Assembly: GCA_038251315.1 (NCBI GenBank)
Contig: JBBSBK010000082.1
Location: 1-17,020 of the forward strand
Origin: JBBKXP01 sp038251315
GTDB taxonomy: Bacteria > Pseudomonadota > Alphaproteobacteria > Rhodobacterales > Rhodobacteraceae
Direction of reading: 5' to 3'
Length of the DNA: 17,020 bases
Both the position numbers and the translations under genes were made by a program. Positions 6,702-13,644 of this stretch are shown in pieces. Below the pieces are notes generated by a model. It had not been told where the DNA came from. It saw nothing but the letters and a program-made list of their open reading frames with translations, and searched no databases. Each line of letters begins with the position of its first letter. Position 1 is the stretch's first letter.

Positions 6702-7562
6702 TTATTCGGCAGCCACCCGCAGGTCGGCCCGCCCGATCTCGGCAAGTTCTGCCACGATGCCCGCCAGCAACCGCTGGAAATCGGCGAAATCGGGGCGGGG
6801 TTCGATAGTGCGCTCATTCATATAGAGCGCCCGGTCGATCTCGACCTGCACCGCATGCTGGCGGCGCGACGGGCGACCGTAGGCTTGCGTGATATACGCC
6901 CCGGCAAACGGCATGTTGCGCACGACGCGCAGGCCTGCGCTGGCGAACGCCGCCTCGACCCGGTCAACAACGCCTCCTGCGGCGGCAGCCCCGAAACGAT
7001 CGCCCAACACCACATCGGGGCGGGGTGCACCCACCGGCCCGACATTTTCCAGCGCCTCGTGCGGCATCGAATGGCAGTCGATCAGAATCGCCTCGCCGAA
7101 CTGCGCATGGCTTTGATCGACCAGGGTTTGCAGGGCGTCGTGATAGGGCCGCCAATGCCCGTTCAGGCGCGCCTGCGCCTCGACCAGCGGCAGCTTGCCG
7201 GCATAGATCGGCCGGCCATTGGCGACGACACGCGGGATGACCCCCAGCCCGCTGGCGACCCGCGGGTTGTGATTTGACCGCCGGATCCCGTCGATCAGGG
7301 CAGGATCCAATTCTTCGGGGGCGCGGTTCAAATCGACAAAGGCACGCGGCGCCAAGGCGGCAAGCAGCGGCGCGCCGAATATCGGGGCACAGGCGAACAG
7401 ATCATCGACGAAGGCATCCTCGGAAGATCGCACCTCCAGTGCGTCCAGCGCGATCCGGTCCAGAAACGCCGCCGGATAATCGCGCCCGCTGTGCGGCGAG
7501 GCGAAAATGACCGACGTCGTGCGCACTGCCGGCACACTCAGATGATAGGGGGTAAGCGGCAT
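6702..7562 (-). CDS. N-formylglutamate amidohydrolase family protein
   Basis: A 286-residue member of the N-formylglutamate amidohydrolase family (HutG-type, COG3741). The characterised enzymes release glutamate and formate in the last step of one histidine-degradation route. Visible family motifs are SPHSGRDYP near residue 25, the acidic/aromatic AFVDLNRAPEELDP, NGRPIYAGKL, and the metal-site-like DCHSMPH. No hut genes (hutH, hutU, hutI) are in the window, so a role in histidine use is not shown by context, and stand-alone members of this family are common in alphaproteobacteria. The start at 7562 is chosen over an in-frame start 48 bases upstream because GGGAGGA precedes it at good distance. 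The protein is cytosolic, with no signal peptide. Confidence 0.9.
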   Translation of the reverse strand: MPLTPYHLSVPAVRTTSVIFASPHSGRDYPAAFLDRIALDALEVRSSEDAFVDDLFACAPIFGAPLLAALAPRAFVDLNRAPEELDPALIDGIRRSNHNPRVASGLGVIPRVVANGRPIYAGKLPLVEAQARLNGHWRPYHDALQTLVDQSHAQFGEAILIDCHSMPHEALENVGPVGAPRPDVVLGDRFGAAAAGGVVDRVEAAFASAGLRVVRNMPFAGAYITQAYGRPSRRQHAVQVEIDRALYMNERTIEPRPDFADFQRLLAGIVAELAEIGRADLRVAAE

Positions 7563-7616
7563 CAATCCTCCCGAACATGGACACGATAGACCGAAAAGGC
7601 TTCCTGCCAAAAGCCC

Positions 7617-7645
7617 TTGATCACCCCGGCAACACCTTTTATAGG
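7617..7645 (+). promoter_or_regulatory. Possible promoter for the tRNA-Val/rpmJ unit
   Basis: TTGATC (7617-7622), 17 bases and TATAGG (7640-7645) match the sigma-70 consensus at eight of twelve positions with ideal spacing. The transcript would begin near 7652. A GC-rich hairpin (GACGCGG 7656-7662 with CCGCGTC 7669-7675) would form at its 5' end, ahead of the tRNA. Confidence 0.4.
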
Positions 7646-7712
7646 CAGCACACCTGACGCGGTTCGCCCCGCGTCCTGTTTATTATGGACGGGGCGTAGC
7701 GCGAATGGACAT

Positions 7713-7787
7713 GGATGATTAGCTCAGCGGTAGAGCACTTCGTTGACATCGAAGGGGTCACTGGTTCGATCCCAGTATCGTCCACCA
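7713..7787 (+). tRNA. tRNA-Val (anticodon GAC), CCA encoded
   Basis: All four arms pair. The acceptor GGATGAT/ATCGTCC has one G-T pair, the D stem is GCTC/GAGC, and the anticodon stem CTTCG/CGAAG carries loop TTGACAT. The T stem is ACTGG/CCAGT with loop TTCGATC. The anticodon GAC at 7745-7747 reads GUC and GUU valine codons. The discriminator A (7784) and CCA tail (7785-7787) are encoded. The rpmJ gene starts 78 bases downstream on the same strand, and no terminator is evident between them. Confidence 0.97.
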
Positions 7788-7865
7788 TGAATTCGACCGG
7801 GCCTGACAGCCCGCCCTGTAACCCAAGGCGCACTCTGCGCGCCGCGACGATATGAGGATACGACC

Positions 7866-7991
7866 ATGAAGGGTCGCAACTCGCTCCGCTCGCTCAAGCA
7901 GCGCCACCGGGATTGCCGGGTGGTTCGCCGCAAGGGCCGCGTTTACGTGATCAACAAGACCCATCCGCGGTTCAAGGCCCGTCAGGGCTGA
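7866..7991 (+). CDS. rpmJ: 50S ribosomal protein L36 (zinc-free long type)
   Basis: The 41-residue protein begins MKGRNSLRSLKQRH and ends PRFKARQG, the signature of the 41-residue alphaproteobacterial L36. L36 binds 23S rRNA near the base of the L7/L12 stalk in the large subunit. Compared with the short zinc-binding L36 (CxxC...C...H), this form has lost most ligands. At the CxxC position it reads HRDC (His14, Cys17); the usual long-form residue there, as I recall, is Asn. AGGA lies eight bases before the ATG. It follows tRNA-Val and ends in a strong terminator, so it is either co-transcribed with the tRNA or has a promoter in the 78-base gap. It is short but unmistakable. Confidence 0.96.
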   Translation: MKGRNSLRSLKQRHRDCRVVRRKGRVYVINKTHPRFKARQG

Positions 7992-8019
7992 ACCGCGCCT
8001 GATCTTTTGACCGATTACA

Positions 8020-8049
8020 GGCCGCGCCGGGCAACCGGGGCGGCCTTTT
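8020..8049 (+). terminator. Rho-independent terminator of rpmJ
   Basis: An eleven-base GC-rich stem (8020-8030 with 8035-8045, one G-G mismatch) closes a GCAA tetraloop and is followed by four T residues. It lies 28 bases after the rpmJ stop. Confidence 0.88.
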
Positions 8050-8183
8050 CGTTGCGTGGCAGTCGGCAAATCCTGCACAGCTTTTCCCTAGCCATGGCAC
8101 ACGACTGCGACTAACTTTGGCGATATCCAAACGCCCGACTCCAAAACGCCACAACGCCGAACACCAATCAGGGAAGATTTGAC

Positions 8184-9413
8184 ATGCGTATTCTGAAAAC
8201 ACCTTTGACCCTCGCCGCCGGCCTGCTGCTGGGCAGCGCACTCCCCGCCCTCGCCCAGGACCTGTGCGGCGGCGTCGGCGTCAACGGCCAGTGGATCGGC
8301 GGCGCCGAGGCGACGTCCGACATTGCCACTGCCGCTGCTTATCAGGAACAGATGGCCCTCGTTCTGGGCGGCAATCAATATGTGTCGCTGTTCAGCGTCT
8401 CTGCCCCGACCCAAGTCCGGGTCGAGGCCGCTGGGCGCGGTGGCGGTGACCCACTTATCGACCTATACGACGCCAGCGGCACGATAATCCTCTCGGACGA
8501 CGATTCGGGCGGCGACGGATCGTCGCGCGCTGAAACCATGCTTCAGCCCGGCACCTATTGCCTGACGATGAAGGCCTTCGACGGCGCGCCGATGACCGGT
8601 TTCGTCCGGGTTGGGCGCACCGACCAAGACGCCCTGACCCAAGGCGTGACGATCCCCGATCCCGGCACCAACGGCGGCGGCGGCGTCTGCGATGCCAGCA
8701 CGCAGGCCACCCAGATGGACGGTCAGGTCGGCGCCACCCCGATCACCGTCAGCGGATCGGTCGACCAGACACCGTTCTGGCGATTCACCGTCGGTACCGA
8801 CAAGCCGGTCACGATCACCGCTGAAAGCGACAACGCCGATCCTCTCATCACCCTTTACGACGGGGCGGGCAATTATCTGATCGAGAACGATGATTTTGAT
8901 GGGCTGAATTCGCGCATCGACATGTCGTCGCCATTGGCTGCCGGAACCTATTGCATCGCCATGCAGGCGCTGTCGGACACGACCGCCCCGATCACTGTGA
9001 CAGTGTCTGAATATGACCCCGCCGCCGCCCTTGCGGCCCTTTATGGCCGGGGCGAGGCCGCGCCGCCACTGGATGGCAGCTATCCCGTCACCGACATGGG
9101 CACGCTGGAAACACGCCTGCGGATCGATGCCCAGAACAGCGGCAGCGCGACATGGTTCAAGATCGACGTGCCTCAGGGCGGTCTGCTCCTGATCGAAGCG
9201 ATTGCGGCAGGCGGGACCGGCGACCCCTTTCTGGTCATGTTCGACGATCTGGGGCGCAAGATCGGCGAGAACGACGACGTTGGCACCGGCCTTGACAGCC
9301 AGTTGACGGCCAGGGTCAACCCCGGCACCTACCTGGTTGGCCTCAAGGATGTGAACGGCGACTCCAACGGTTTCGTCCGCATGGTGATGGAGCGCTACGT
9401 TCCCGCCCAGTAA
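8184..9413 (+). CDS. Exported protein with three PPC-like beta domains
   Basis: A 409-residue exported protein of unknown role. The N-terminus (MRILKTPLTLAAGLLLGSALPALA-Q) is a good signal peptide. The rest is three repeats resembling the bacterial pre-peptidase C-terminal (PPC) beta-sandwich. Each has a strand pair, then DPLIxLYD or DPFLVMFD, an acidic loop (SDDDSGG, ENDDFDG, ENDDVGTG) and a PGTYC or PGTYL strand. The repeats lie roughly at residues 45-145, 175-290 and 310-405. Repeats 1 and 2 each have one Cys at the domain entry and one in GTYC; repeat 3 has neither, suggesting one disulfide in each of the first two. No peptidase domain is present, so it may be a binding or surface-adhesion protein. 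The acidic loops suggest calcium binding but this is inference. Start at 8184 follows an AGGGAAG ribosome-binding site. Confidence 0.85.
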   Translation: MRILKTPLTLAAGLLLGSALPALAQDLCGGVGVNGQWIGGAEATSDIATAAAYQEQMALVLGGNQYVSLFSVSAPTQVRVEAAGRGGGDPLIDLYDASGTIILSDDDSGGDGSSRAETMLQPGTYCLTMKAFDGAPMTGFVRVGRTDQDALTQGVTIPDPGTNGGGGVCDASTQATQMDGQVGATPITVSGSVDQTPFWRFTVGTDKPVTITAESDNADPLITLYDGAGNYLIENDDFDGLNSRIDMSSPLAAGTYCIAMQALSDTTAPITVTVSEYDPAAALAALYGRGEAAPPLDGSYPVTDMGTLETRLRIDAQNSGSATWFKIDVPQGGLLLIEAIAAGGTGDPFLVMFDDLGRKIGENDDVGTGLDSQLTARVNPGTYLVGLKDVNGDSNGFVRMVMERYVPAQ

Positions 9414-9447
9414 AGCCCCAATGCAGCAGGTGGGCTTACCCGGAGCA

Positions 9448-9477
9448 CCCCTTCCGTCGCGACGGAAGGGGGTTTTT
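9448..9477 (+). terminator. Strong rho-independent terminator after the PPC-domain gene
   Basis: An eleven-base perfect stem (9448-9458 with 9461-9471) whose tip is a CGCG palindrome is followed by G and five T residues (9473-9477). It separates the PPC-domain gene from the convergent gene whose stop is at 9489. Confidence 0.92.
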
Positions 9478-9488
9478 CTCGGGTGAAA

Positions 9489-11174
9489 TTACCTTCCCCG
9501 GATCGTGATCGCATCGGCCAGCAGGCGCACGACGGTCGCCTGACTGACGTAACCCGTCGCGGGCAGATCGCGGGCCGTCTGATAGCGACGCAGGGCCCGG
9601 CGCGTCGCCGCGTCGAACTGGCCATCGACCGCGCCGGGGTTCAGTCCCAACTGTTGCAGGCGTTGTTCAATCAGGCTGGCGGTGATCGGGTTCAGGCCCA
9701 GCGCAGCTTCTTCTGCTGCTGCGGCGGAATCGGCCCCGGCCTGATTTTCAGCCGCACCCAGGGCGGCGATGCCCGCCTCGGCCTCGGCCTTGAAACTGCC
9801 GTCCGGAAAGGCGCTGAGGTAGGCCCGATAGCCATTCCTCGTATTCGCGGCCTTGGCACGATCCCACGCTGCACTGTCCTCGGCCTGGGCAGCGGCACGC
9901 TTTTGCGCCTCGATCTCGGCCAGCCTGGTGCCCGCAAGTTCGGCGAACAGACCGTCCGGGAATTTTTCGAGATAGGCGCGATAGCCCGGCTCGCCGCCTT
10001 GCGCGCCGGTTTCATCCCAATAGGCACGATCCAGCCGCGCGGCGGCCTGTTGCTGGCGTTCGGCCTCGGCCTCGACCTCGGCGGCACGGCGGCTTGATTG
10101 GGCATCCAGCCGGTTGATCTGTTCGGCGTCCAGATAACTGGTCTGCGGATAGCCGTTGGTCTGCTGCCAATTGGTGATGGCGCGACGGCTTCCGGGGCCA
10201 AAGATGCCGTCGATCCCGCGGGTGTCATAGTCCAGCAGGCTGAGGCTGCGCTGGATCGACCGGCGGGCGTCGCGGGTCAGGGCCAGAGCATCCTCGGCCT
10301 TGCGGGCGGTGCGATCGGGTTCGGCGATGATTTCGGCAATCGCGGTTTCGGCCTGATCGGAATGACGGCCACCGGGATAGCGGGCGATGTAGTTGCGATA
10401 GGAATCGATGGTATCGAGGGCGACCGCCCCTTCCCACAGGGTATCTTCGGCGGTGGTATCGACAAACGGCGGCGCGACATCGACAATGACCGGGACATCG
10501 GCAACCCGGTCGGCGGCGAACGTCAGGCCGGCGGGCACATAGCCTGACGCAGCGATCCGGCGGTTGGCACTGACCGCTGCGATCAGATCGGACTGCGGGC
10601 GCACGACCTCATCGGTCAGGAAATCGGCGATGTCGCGGGGTTCGCCGCGCAGCACGGTGACGCCCTGCGGGATCTCCAGATCACCGATCCCGGCGCGCAG
10701 ATAGGGATCGTATTCGGCATCGTCTCCCACCTCGGCCCCCAGCATCAGCACAGCCTGACCGGGGGCGGCGGCCAGCACATCCAGCACCGCTTGCACCAGC
10801 ACGCCCTGTGCGGCCACACCAAACATCTGCGGCGGTGAACTGTCAGCGGTCAGAAACCAGGTGTTGCGGCCATCGGTGGCAAACCGGCCAGACAGGACCA
10901 CCAGCAAGCGGTCGGCATCCGGCGCGGCCACGGCAAAATCGACCAGCGCGGCAAGGGTCGGCGCGATGCGACCGTTGGGCAGTGCTGTCACCGCAAAACC
11001 CAAGGCGGCGAGGTCCGCCTGCCCCGCCGTTACCGAAGCTGCGCGAAAAGCACGGGGCAACTGTTCATATCGTTCAGTCCCAAGGATCAGCGCGGCATCC
11101 TCGGCCATGGCCGCGCCCGCTCCGACGATTAGCTTCATCGCCAATAAAGTCGTCTGTCTCATCGCCTGCCGCAT
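9489..11174 (-). CDS. Exported caspase-fold protein with two peptidoglycan-binding domains, catalytic dyad apparently lost
   Basis: A protein of about 561 residues with an N-terminal signal sequence ending near GAGAAMA-E, so probably periplasmic. Residues about 20-200 follow the caspase p20 (peptidase C14) pattern: AALILGTERYEQLP, LAALGFAVTAL, LLVVLSG, NTWFLTADS, then VLMLGAEV. The position of the catalytic-His motif (SGHG) reads SGRF near residue 95, and that of the Cys motif (DACR) reads GAEV near residue 143; no His or Cys replaces them, so it looks like a pseudo-protease. Next come a PG_binding_1-type domain (about 301-356, GIDGIFGPGSRRAI), three short YxxYLxxFPDG-type helical repeats (near 260, 400 and 453), an Ala/Glu-rich helix, and a second PG_binding_1 domain at the C-terminus (AVDGQFDAATRRAL). 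Start 11174 is preferred to 11186, whose AGG abuts the ATG. Role unknown; a cell-wall-associated scaffold is one possibility. Confidence 0.85.
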   Translation of the reverse strand: MRQAMRQTTLLAMKLIVGAGAAMAEDAALILGTERYEQLPRAFRAASVTAGQADLAALGFAVTALPNGRIAPTLAALVDFAVAAPDADRLLVVLSGRFATDGRNTWFLTADSSPPQMFGVAAQGVLVQAVLDVLAAAPGQAVLMLGAEVGDDAEYDPYLRAGIGDLEIPQGVTVLRGEPRDIADFLTDEVVRPQSDLIAAVSANRRIAASGYVPAGLTFAADRVADVPVIVDVAPPFVDTTAEDTLWEGAVALDTIDSYRNYIARYPGGRHSDQAETAIAEIIAEPDRTARKAEDALALTRDARRSIQRSLSLLDYDTRGIDGIFGPGSRRAITNWQQTNGYPQTSYLDAEQINRLDAQSSRRAAEVEAEAERQQQAAARLDRAYWDETGAQGGEPGYRAYLEKFPDGLFAELAGTRLAEIEAQKRAAAQAEDSAAWDRAKAANTRNGYRAYLSAFPDGSFKAEAEAGIAALGAAENQAGADSAAAAEEAALGLNPITASLIEQRLQQLGLNPGAVDGQFDAATRRALRRYQTARDLPATGYVSQATVVRLLADAITIRGR

Positions 11175-11220
11175 GTCGCCACCCATCCTGCTTGTTTAAC
11201 AAACTAAGCGCGACAAGCCC

Positions 11221-11235
11221 GGTTATTCAATAACC
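11221..11235. promoter_or_regulatory. Perfect 15-base palindrome upstream of the pseudo-caspase gene
   Basis: GGTTATT and AATAACC are exact inverted copies around one central C. The site lies 47 bases upstream of the proposed start at 11174. A second AT-rich dyad (TTGTT-T-AACAA, 11192-11202) lies between the two. The size and position fit an operator for a dimeric regulator, but no regulator is encoded nearby. Confidence 0.35.
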
Positions 11236-11264
11236 ATCGACCGACGCGGGAGATCGAACCCAGA

Positions 11265-11320
11265 CGGGGCGGAGGGTTTCCCCGCCGCCCCGCCGATCTT
11301 TGGGGCAAGCCCGAAAGATC
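11265..11320 (-). terminator. Tandem hairpins after the DUF481 gene (possible terminator)
   Basis: On the minus strand, just past the DUF481 stop, GATCTTT (11320-11314) pairs with AAAGATC (11301-11295), with an inner GGG/CCC; the stop codon lies in the stem. A second, GC-only hairpin follows (11265-11292). Neither is followed by a T tract, so intrinsic termination is uncertain; they may instead protect the 3' end of the mRNA. Confidence 0.35.
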
Positions 11321-12200
11321 AGTTGAAGTTATAGACGACCGACAGACCCAAGGTGTTTTCCGAGTTGTCGAGCGCATTCAGATCCGGTCCGTCGAATTTG
11401 GAAATATAGCTCGTCCGCAGCGACAGCGCGTTGCTCATCGCGACGTTCAGCGCCAGTTCGTTCTTGACCGACGACAATGCGTCCGACCCAATCAGGGTGG
11501 TATCGTTGCTCACGTAAACAGTGTCGCTGAAGCTGTAGGAAAAGTTCGATTCAACGCTGTAGGCAACTTCGTCGATCTTTTCGAACGACCCGGGCACCGT
11601 TACCGGGTTAGGTGTCCGTTCGAACGCGCGATAGCCCGGTCCGGCGCGAAGCGCCCACGCCGTCGACGGGGTGTCGATGATGCGATAGCCGAGACCGAAG
11701 CCAATGAACGCATCTTTGCTGATGTCACCGACGACCGTGTTGTCAGCCTCTTGATCCGATGTGATATCGATGGCCGCGTAGCCAAAAAGACGATCGGAAA
11801 AATCGCGTGTATAGTCGTAGCTGGCGGTCACGGTATTGATATTGTCCACGGCCGGATCGTTTGAATCCGAATAGACATACGACAGGTTGAACTCAGACCC
11901 GTTCTTGCCGTCGAAAAAGCCGTAGTTGGCGCCGACACCGACGGTGACGACATCGCTACCGGCGGTCCGGTCCAGCGACGTGGCACGCAGTGCAACCGAC
12001 CCGTAGGTACCGATTTCACGGCCTTCGTTGCCAATCCGCGTTCTGCGGGACTCGTCCTGGATTTGACGGCCCAGGTTTCTGACGCTGTCAGCGGTCTGGG
12101 TTCCCGTCGCGGTGGTGCCAAGCGTGGCAGTCTGGGCCGCAGCGACGCCGGCGATCATCGACGCGATGGCGGCGACGACAAAGATATTCGATTTTTTCAT
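11319..12200 (-). CDS. DUF481-family outer-membrane beta-barrel protein (YdiY-like)
   Basis: A 293-residue protein with a clean signal peptide (MKKSNIFVVAAIASMIAGVAAA). The mature part of alternating, aromatic-rich amphipathic strands is typical of an outer-membrane barrel (FNLSYVYSDS, TASYDYTRDF, FIGFGLGYRI, FSYSFSDTVYV). The C-terminal third (NELALNVAMSNALSLRTSYISKFD, ending SVVYNFN) fits the DUF481/YdiY salt-stress-induced outer-membrane family. About 60 residues between the signal peptide and the first clear strand are polar and helix-prone (VRNLGRQIQDESRRTR). The start at 12200 is preferred over an in-frame ATG 129 bases upstream because of the signal peptide and an AAGGA site before it. 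A GC-rich hairpin lies in the leader, and a low-GC, gene-free region extends upstream. Function in the envelope is not established. Confidence 0.85.
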   Translation of the reverse strand: MKKSNIFVVAAIASMIAGVAAAQTATLGTTATGTQTADSVRNLGRQIQDESRRTRIGNEGREIGTYGSVALRATSLDRTAGSDVVTVGVGANYGFFDGKNGSEFNLSYVYSDSNDPAVDNINTVTASYDYTRDFSDRLFGYAAIDITSDQEADNTVVGDISKDAFIGFGLGYRIIDTPSTAWALRAGPGYRAFERTPNPVTVPGSFEKIDEVAYSVESNFSYSFSDTVYVSNDTTLIGSDALSSVKNELALNVAMSNALSLRTSYISKFDGPDLNALDNSENTLGLSVVYNFN

Positions 12201-12221
12201 GGTATGGTTCCTTATCGATAG

Positions 12222-12236
12222 GCAGCGCAGCGCTGC
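12222..12236 (-). other. Hairpin next to the DUF481 ribosome-binding site
   Basis: GCAGCG (12222-12227) and CGCTGC (12231-12236) form a six-base GC-rich stem with a three-base loop. It lies about 10 bases upstream of the AAGGA ribosome-binding site of the barrel gene. It could stabilise the leader or influence translation. Confidence 0.3.
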
Positions 12237-12857
12237 GATTTGGGTCAGATAATTCTCTGCCCTGTGATTGGAAACGTGGTTTGCCAGAATAGGTTGCGCC
12301 GTTCCCGATCCCCGATCACGCCGCAACATCGGCCAAAAATTGCTGGTTTCTAAGTTGTTGATATTGCTTATATCGGCGGATAATGGCCGAAACGGTTTCC
12401 AGAATTATCATGATTTCATATTGTAATCTCCATTCAAAAACAGGTTCCCGAAAATCGACCTGATTTTTGCCGAATTTGTGCCTGAAACTTCGGGTTCCGT
12501 AGATCACGCACAATTGATGTTACAATTTCTGGGCCGAAATCCGGTATTTTTATCCTGCAGATACGCGGCTTTCTGCGGTTTCCGCCCGCACGGTCGAGAA
12601 TTTGAATTCAGGGATTTTACCGGTTGCATCGATAGCCGAATGAGCCGGGAGATCCGCCGCTGCGTCGAAGGCGGAGATCAGAAATACCCTGTCCTCGGAC
12701 ACCGCGCGATCCGCTCGCGACTTGATCCGAATCGACCCGCGCCGCATGGTCAGTTGCTGCATGCCTCCCGGCTCAACCCCCAGCTTGCGCACTCTTACCA
12801 GCGCATCGTGGGCATGGTCCACACAGTGGGTCAGGAATTTGCGCCTCACAACTTCTT

Positions 12858-12910
12858 TTGGCCAAAAATACTCCCGCCTCGGTGAAATTTCGCCCAAAGC
12901 GGATTTCACC
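12858..12910. repeat. Possible dispersed intergenic repeat with inverted repeat
   Basis: GGTGAAAT (12881-12888) and ATTTCACC (12903-12910) are perfect inverted copies around 14 bases. Next to them is the string TTTTGGCCAAAAATACTCCC (12857-12876). Similar GCGGGAGTATTTTTGGCC strings are, from memory, scattered between genes in Rhodobacterales genomes. Only one copy lies in this window, so repetition cannot be shown here. Confidence 0.35.
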
Positions 12911-13026
12911 TGAACGGCTCCGTCAGATCCGGGCAATCCGCGCCCGATCGGGCATTGCCCAACCAGCGACAACCGACTACTCCGTCGCGCATGCGACAAA
13001 AGCCTTGCCAAGCCGGAACCGACACC

Positions 13027-13644
13027 ATGCTGAAACTCCACTGCGCCCCCGGCACCATTTCCGTTGTCGTCGCCATGACGCTTGAGGAGGCCGGGTTGGA
13101 TTGGCAGACTGTCATGCTCGATTTCAAATCGGCGGCGCAGACGAAACCCGCCTACCTTGCGATCAACCCCAAGGGCCGCGTGCCGACGCTGGAAACGCCC
13201 GACGGTCTGCTGACCGAAACCGGCGCAATCCTCGATTATATTGGCGCGCTGGCCCCGGAGGCGCACCTCATCCCCACCAATCCCTTCAAAGCGGCGAAAA
13301 TGCGCGAGGTGATGTATTACCTCGCCAGCACCACGCACCCGGCGCATGCGCACAAGATGCGCGGCCATCGCTGGGCAACCGAGCAGGCATCGTTCGACGA
13401 CATGCGCGCCAACGTCCCGCGCACCGTGGCCGAATGTTGCACTTACCTTGAAAACAACGTCGCCTTTGGCCCCTTCGTTCTGGGCGACAAAATTAGCCTT
13501 GCCGACCCCTACCTTTACATGATCACCACATGGCTGGCAGGTGACGGCGTAACAATCGCCGACTACCCCAAACTCGCCGCCTTTTCCACTGCCTTTGCCG
13601 CCCGCCCCTCGGTCGCATCGGTCCGCGAGATGGGCCTGCTATGA
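13027..13644 (+). CDS. Glutathione S-transferase family protein
   Basis: A 205-residue cytosolic GST-like protein of typical length. The N-terminal thioredoxin-like domain starts MLKLHCAPGTISVVV, placing a Ser/Thr where the beta-class and related enzymes have their glutathione-activating residue. It continues with AINPKGRVPTLETPDG (cis-Pro segment) and TETGAILDYIG (the E-[ST]-x-AI glutathione gamma-Glu site). The all-helical C-terminal domain (about 85-205) includes VLGDKISLADPYLYMI, the usual N-capping box. The start at 13027 gives the family N-terminus; the Shine-Dalgarno is weak. The stop overlaps the next ATG by four bases (ATGA), coupling it to saccharopine dehydrogenase. The substrate is unknown. 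Confidence 0.92.
   Translation: MLKLHCAPGTISVVVAMTLEEAGLDWQTVMLDFKSAAQTKPAYLAINPKGRVPTLETPDGLLTETGAILDYIGALAPEAHLIPTNPFKAAKMREVMYYLASTTHPAHAHKMRGHRWATEQASFDDMRANVPRTVAECCTYLENNVAFGPFVLGDKISLADPYLYMITTWLAGDGVTIADYPKLAAFSTAFAARPSVASVREMGLL

Larger units (their letters stand above)
12201..13026. other. Gene-free region between the divergent DUF481 and GST genes, AT-rich at its left end
   Basis: I find no convincing gene in these 826 bases. By hand count, 12331-12480 is about 39% GC, far below the flanking genes. It contains short dyads (GATAT/ATATC near 12360-12374, GAAAC-G-GTTTC at 12389-12399). The right half returns to high GC and holds an inverted repeat at 12881-12910. Open frames here (plus 12478-12885, minus 12550-13368) lack ribosome-binding sites and recognisable products. 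The left part probably carries the regulatory region for the DUF481 barrel gene. Confidence 0.6.

Noticed and set aside
7656..7675. Hairpin GACGCGG/CCGCGTC read as a terminator
   Set aside because: No plus-strand gene lies before it and the following bases are only loosely T-rich; it is more likely leader structure ahead of the tRNA.
12478..12885. Plus-strand open frame of 135 codons in the gap before the GST gene
   Set aside because: No ribosome-binding site, no recognisable domain, and composition unlike the real genes nearby.
12550..13368. Minus-strand open frame of 272 codons
   Set aside because: Its first part is antisense to the GST gene and the rest reads through the candidate repeat; no start signal or family resemblance.
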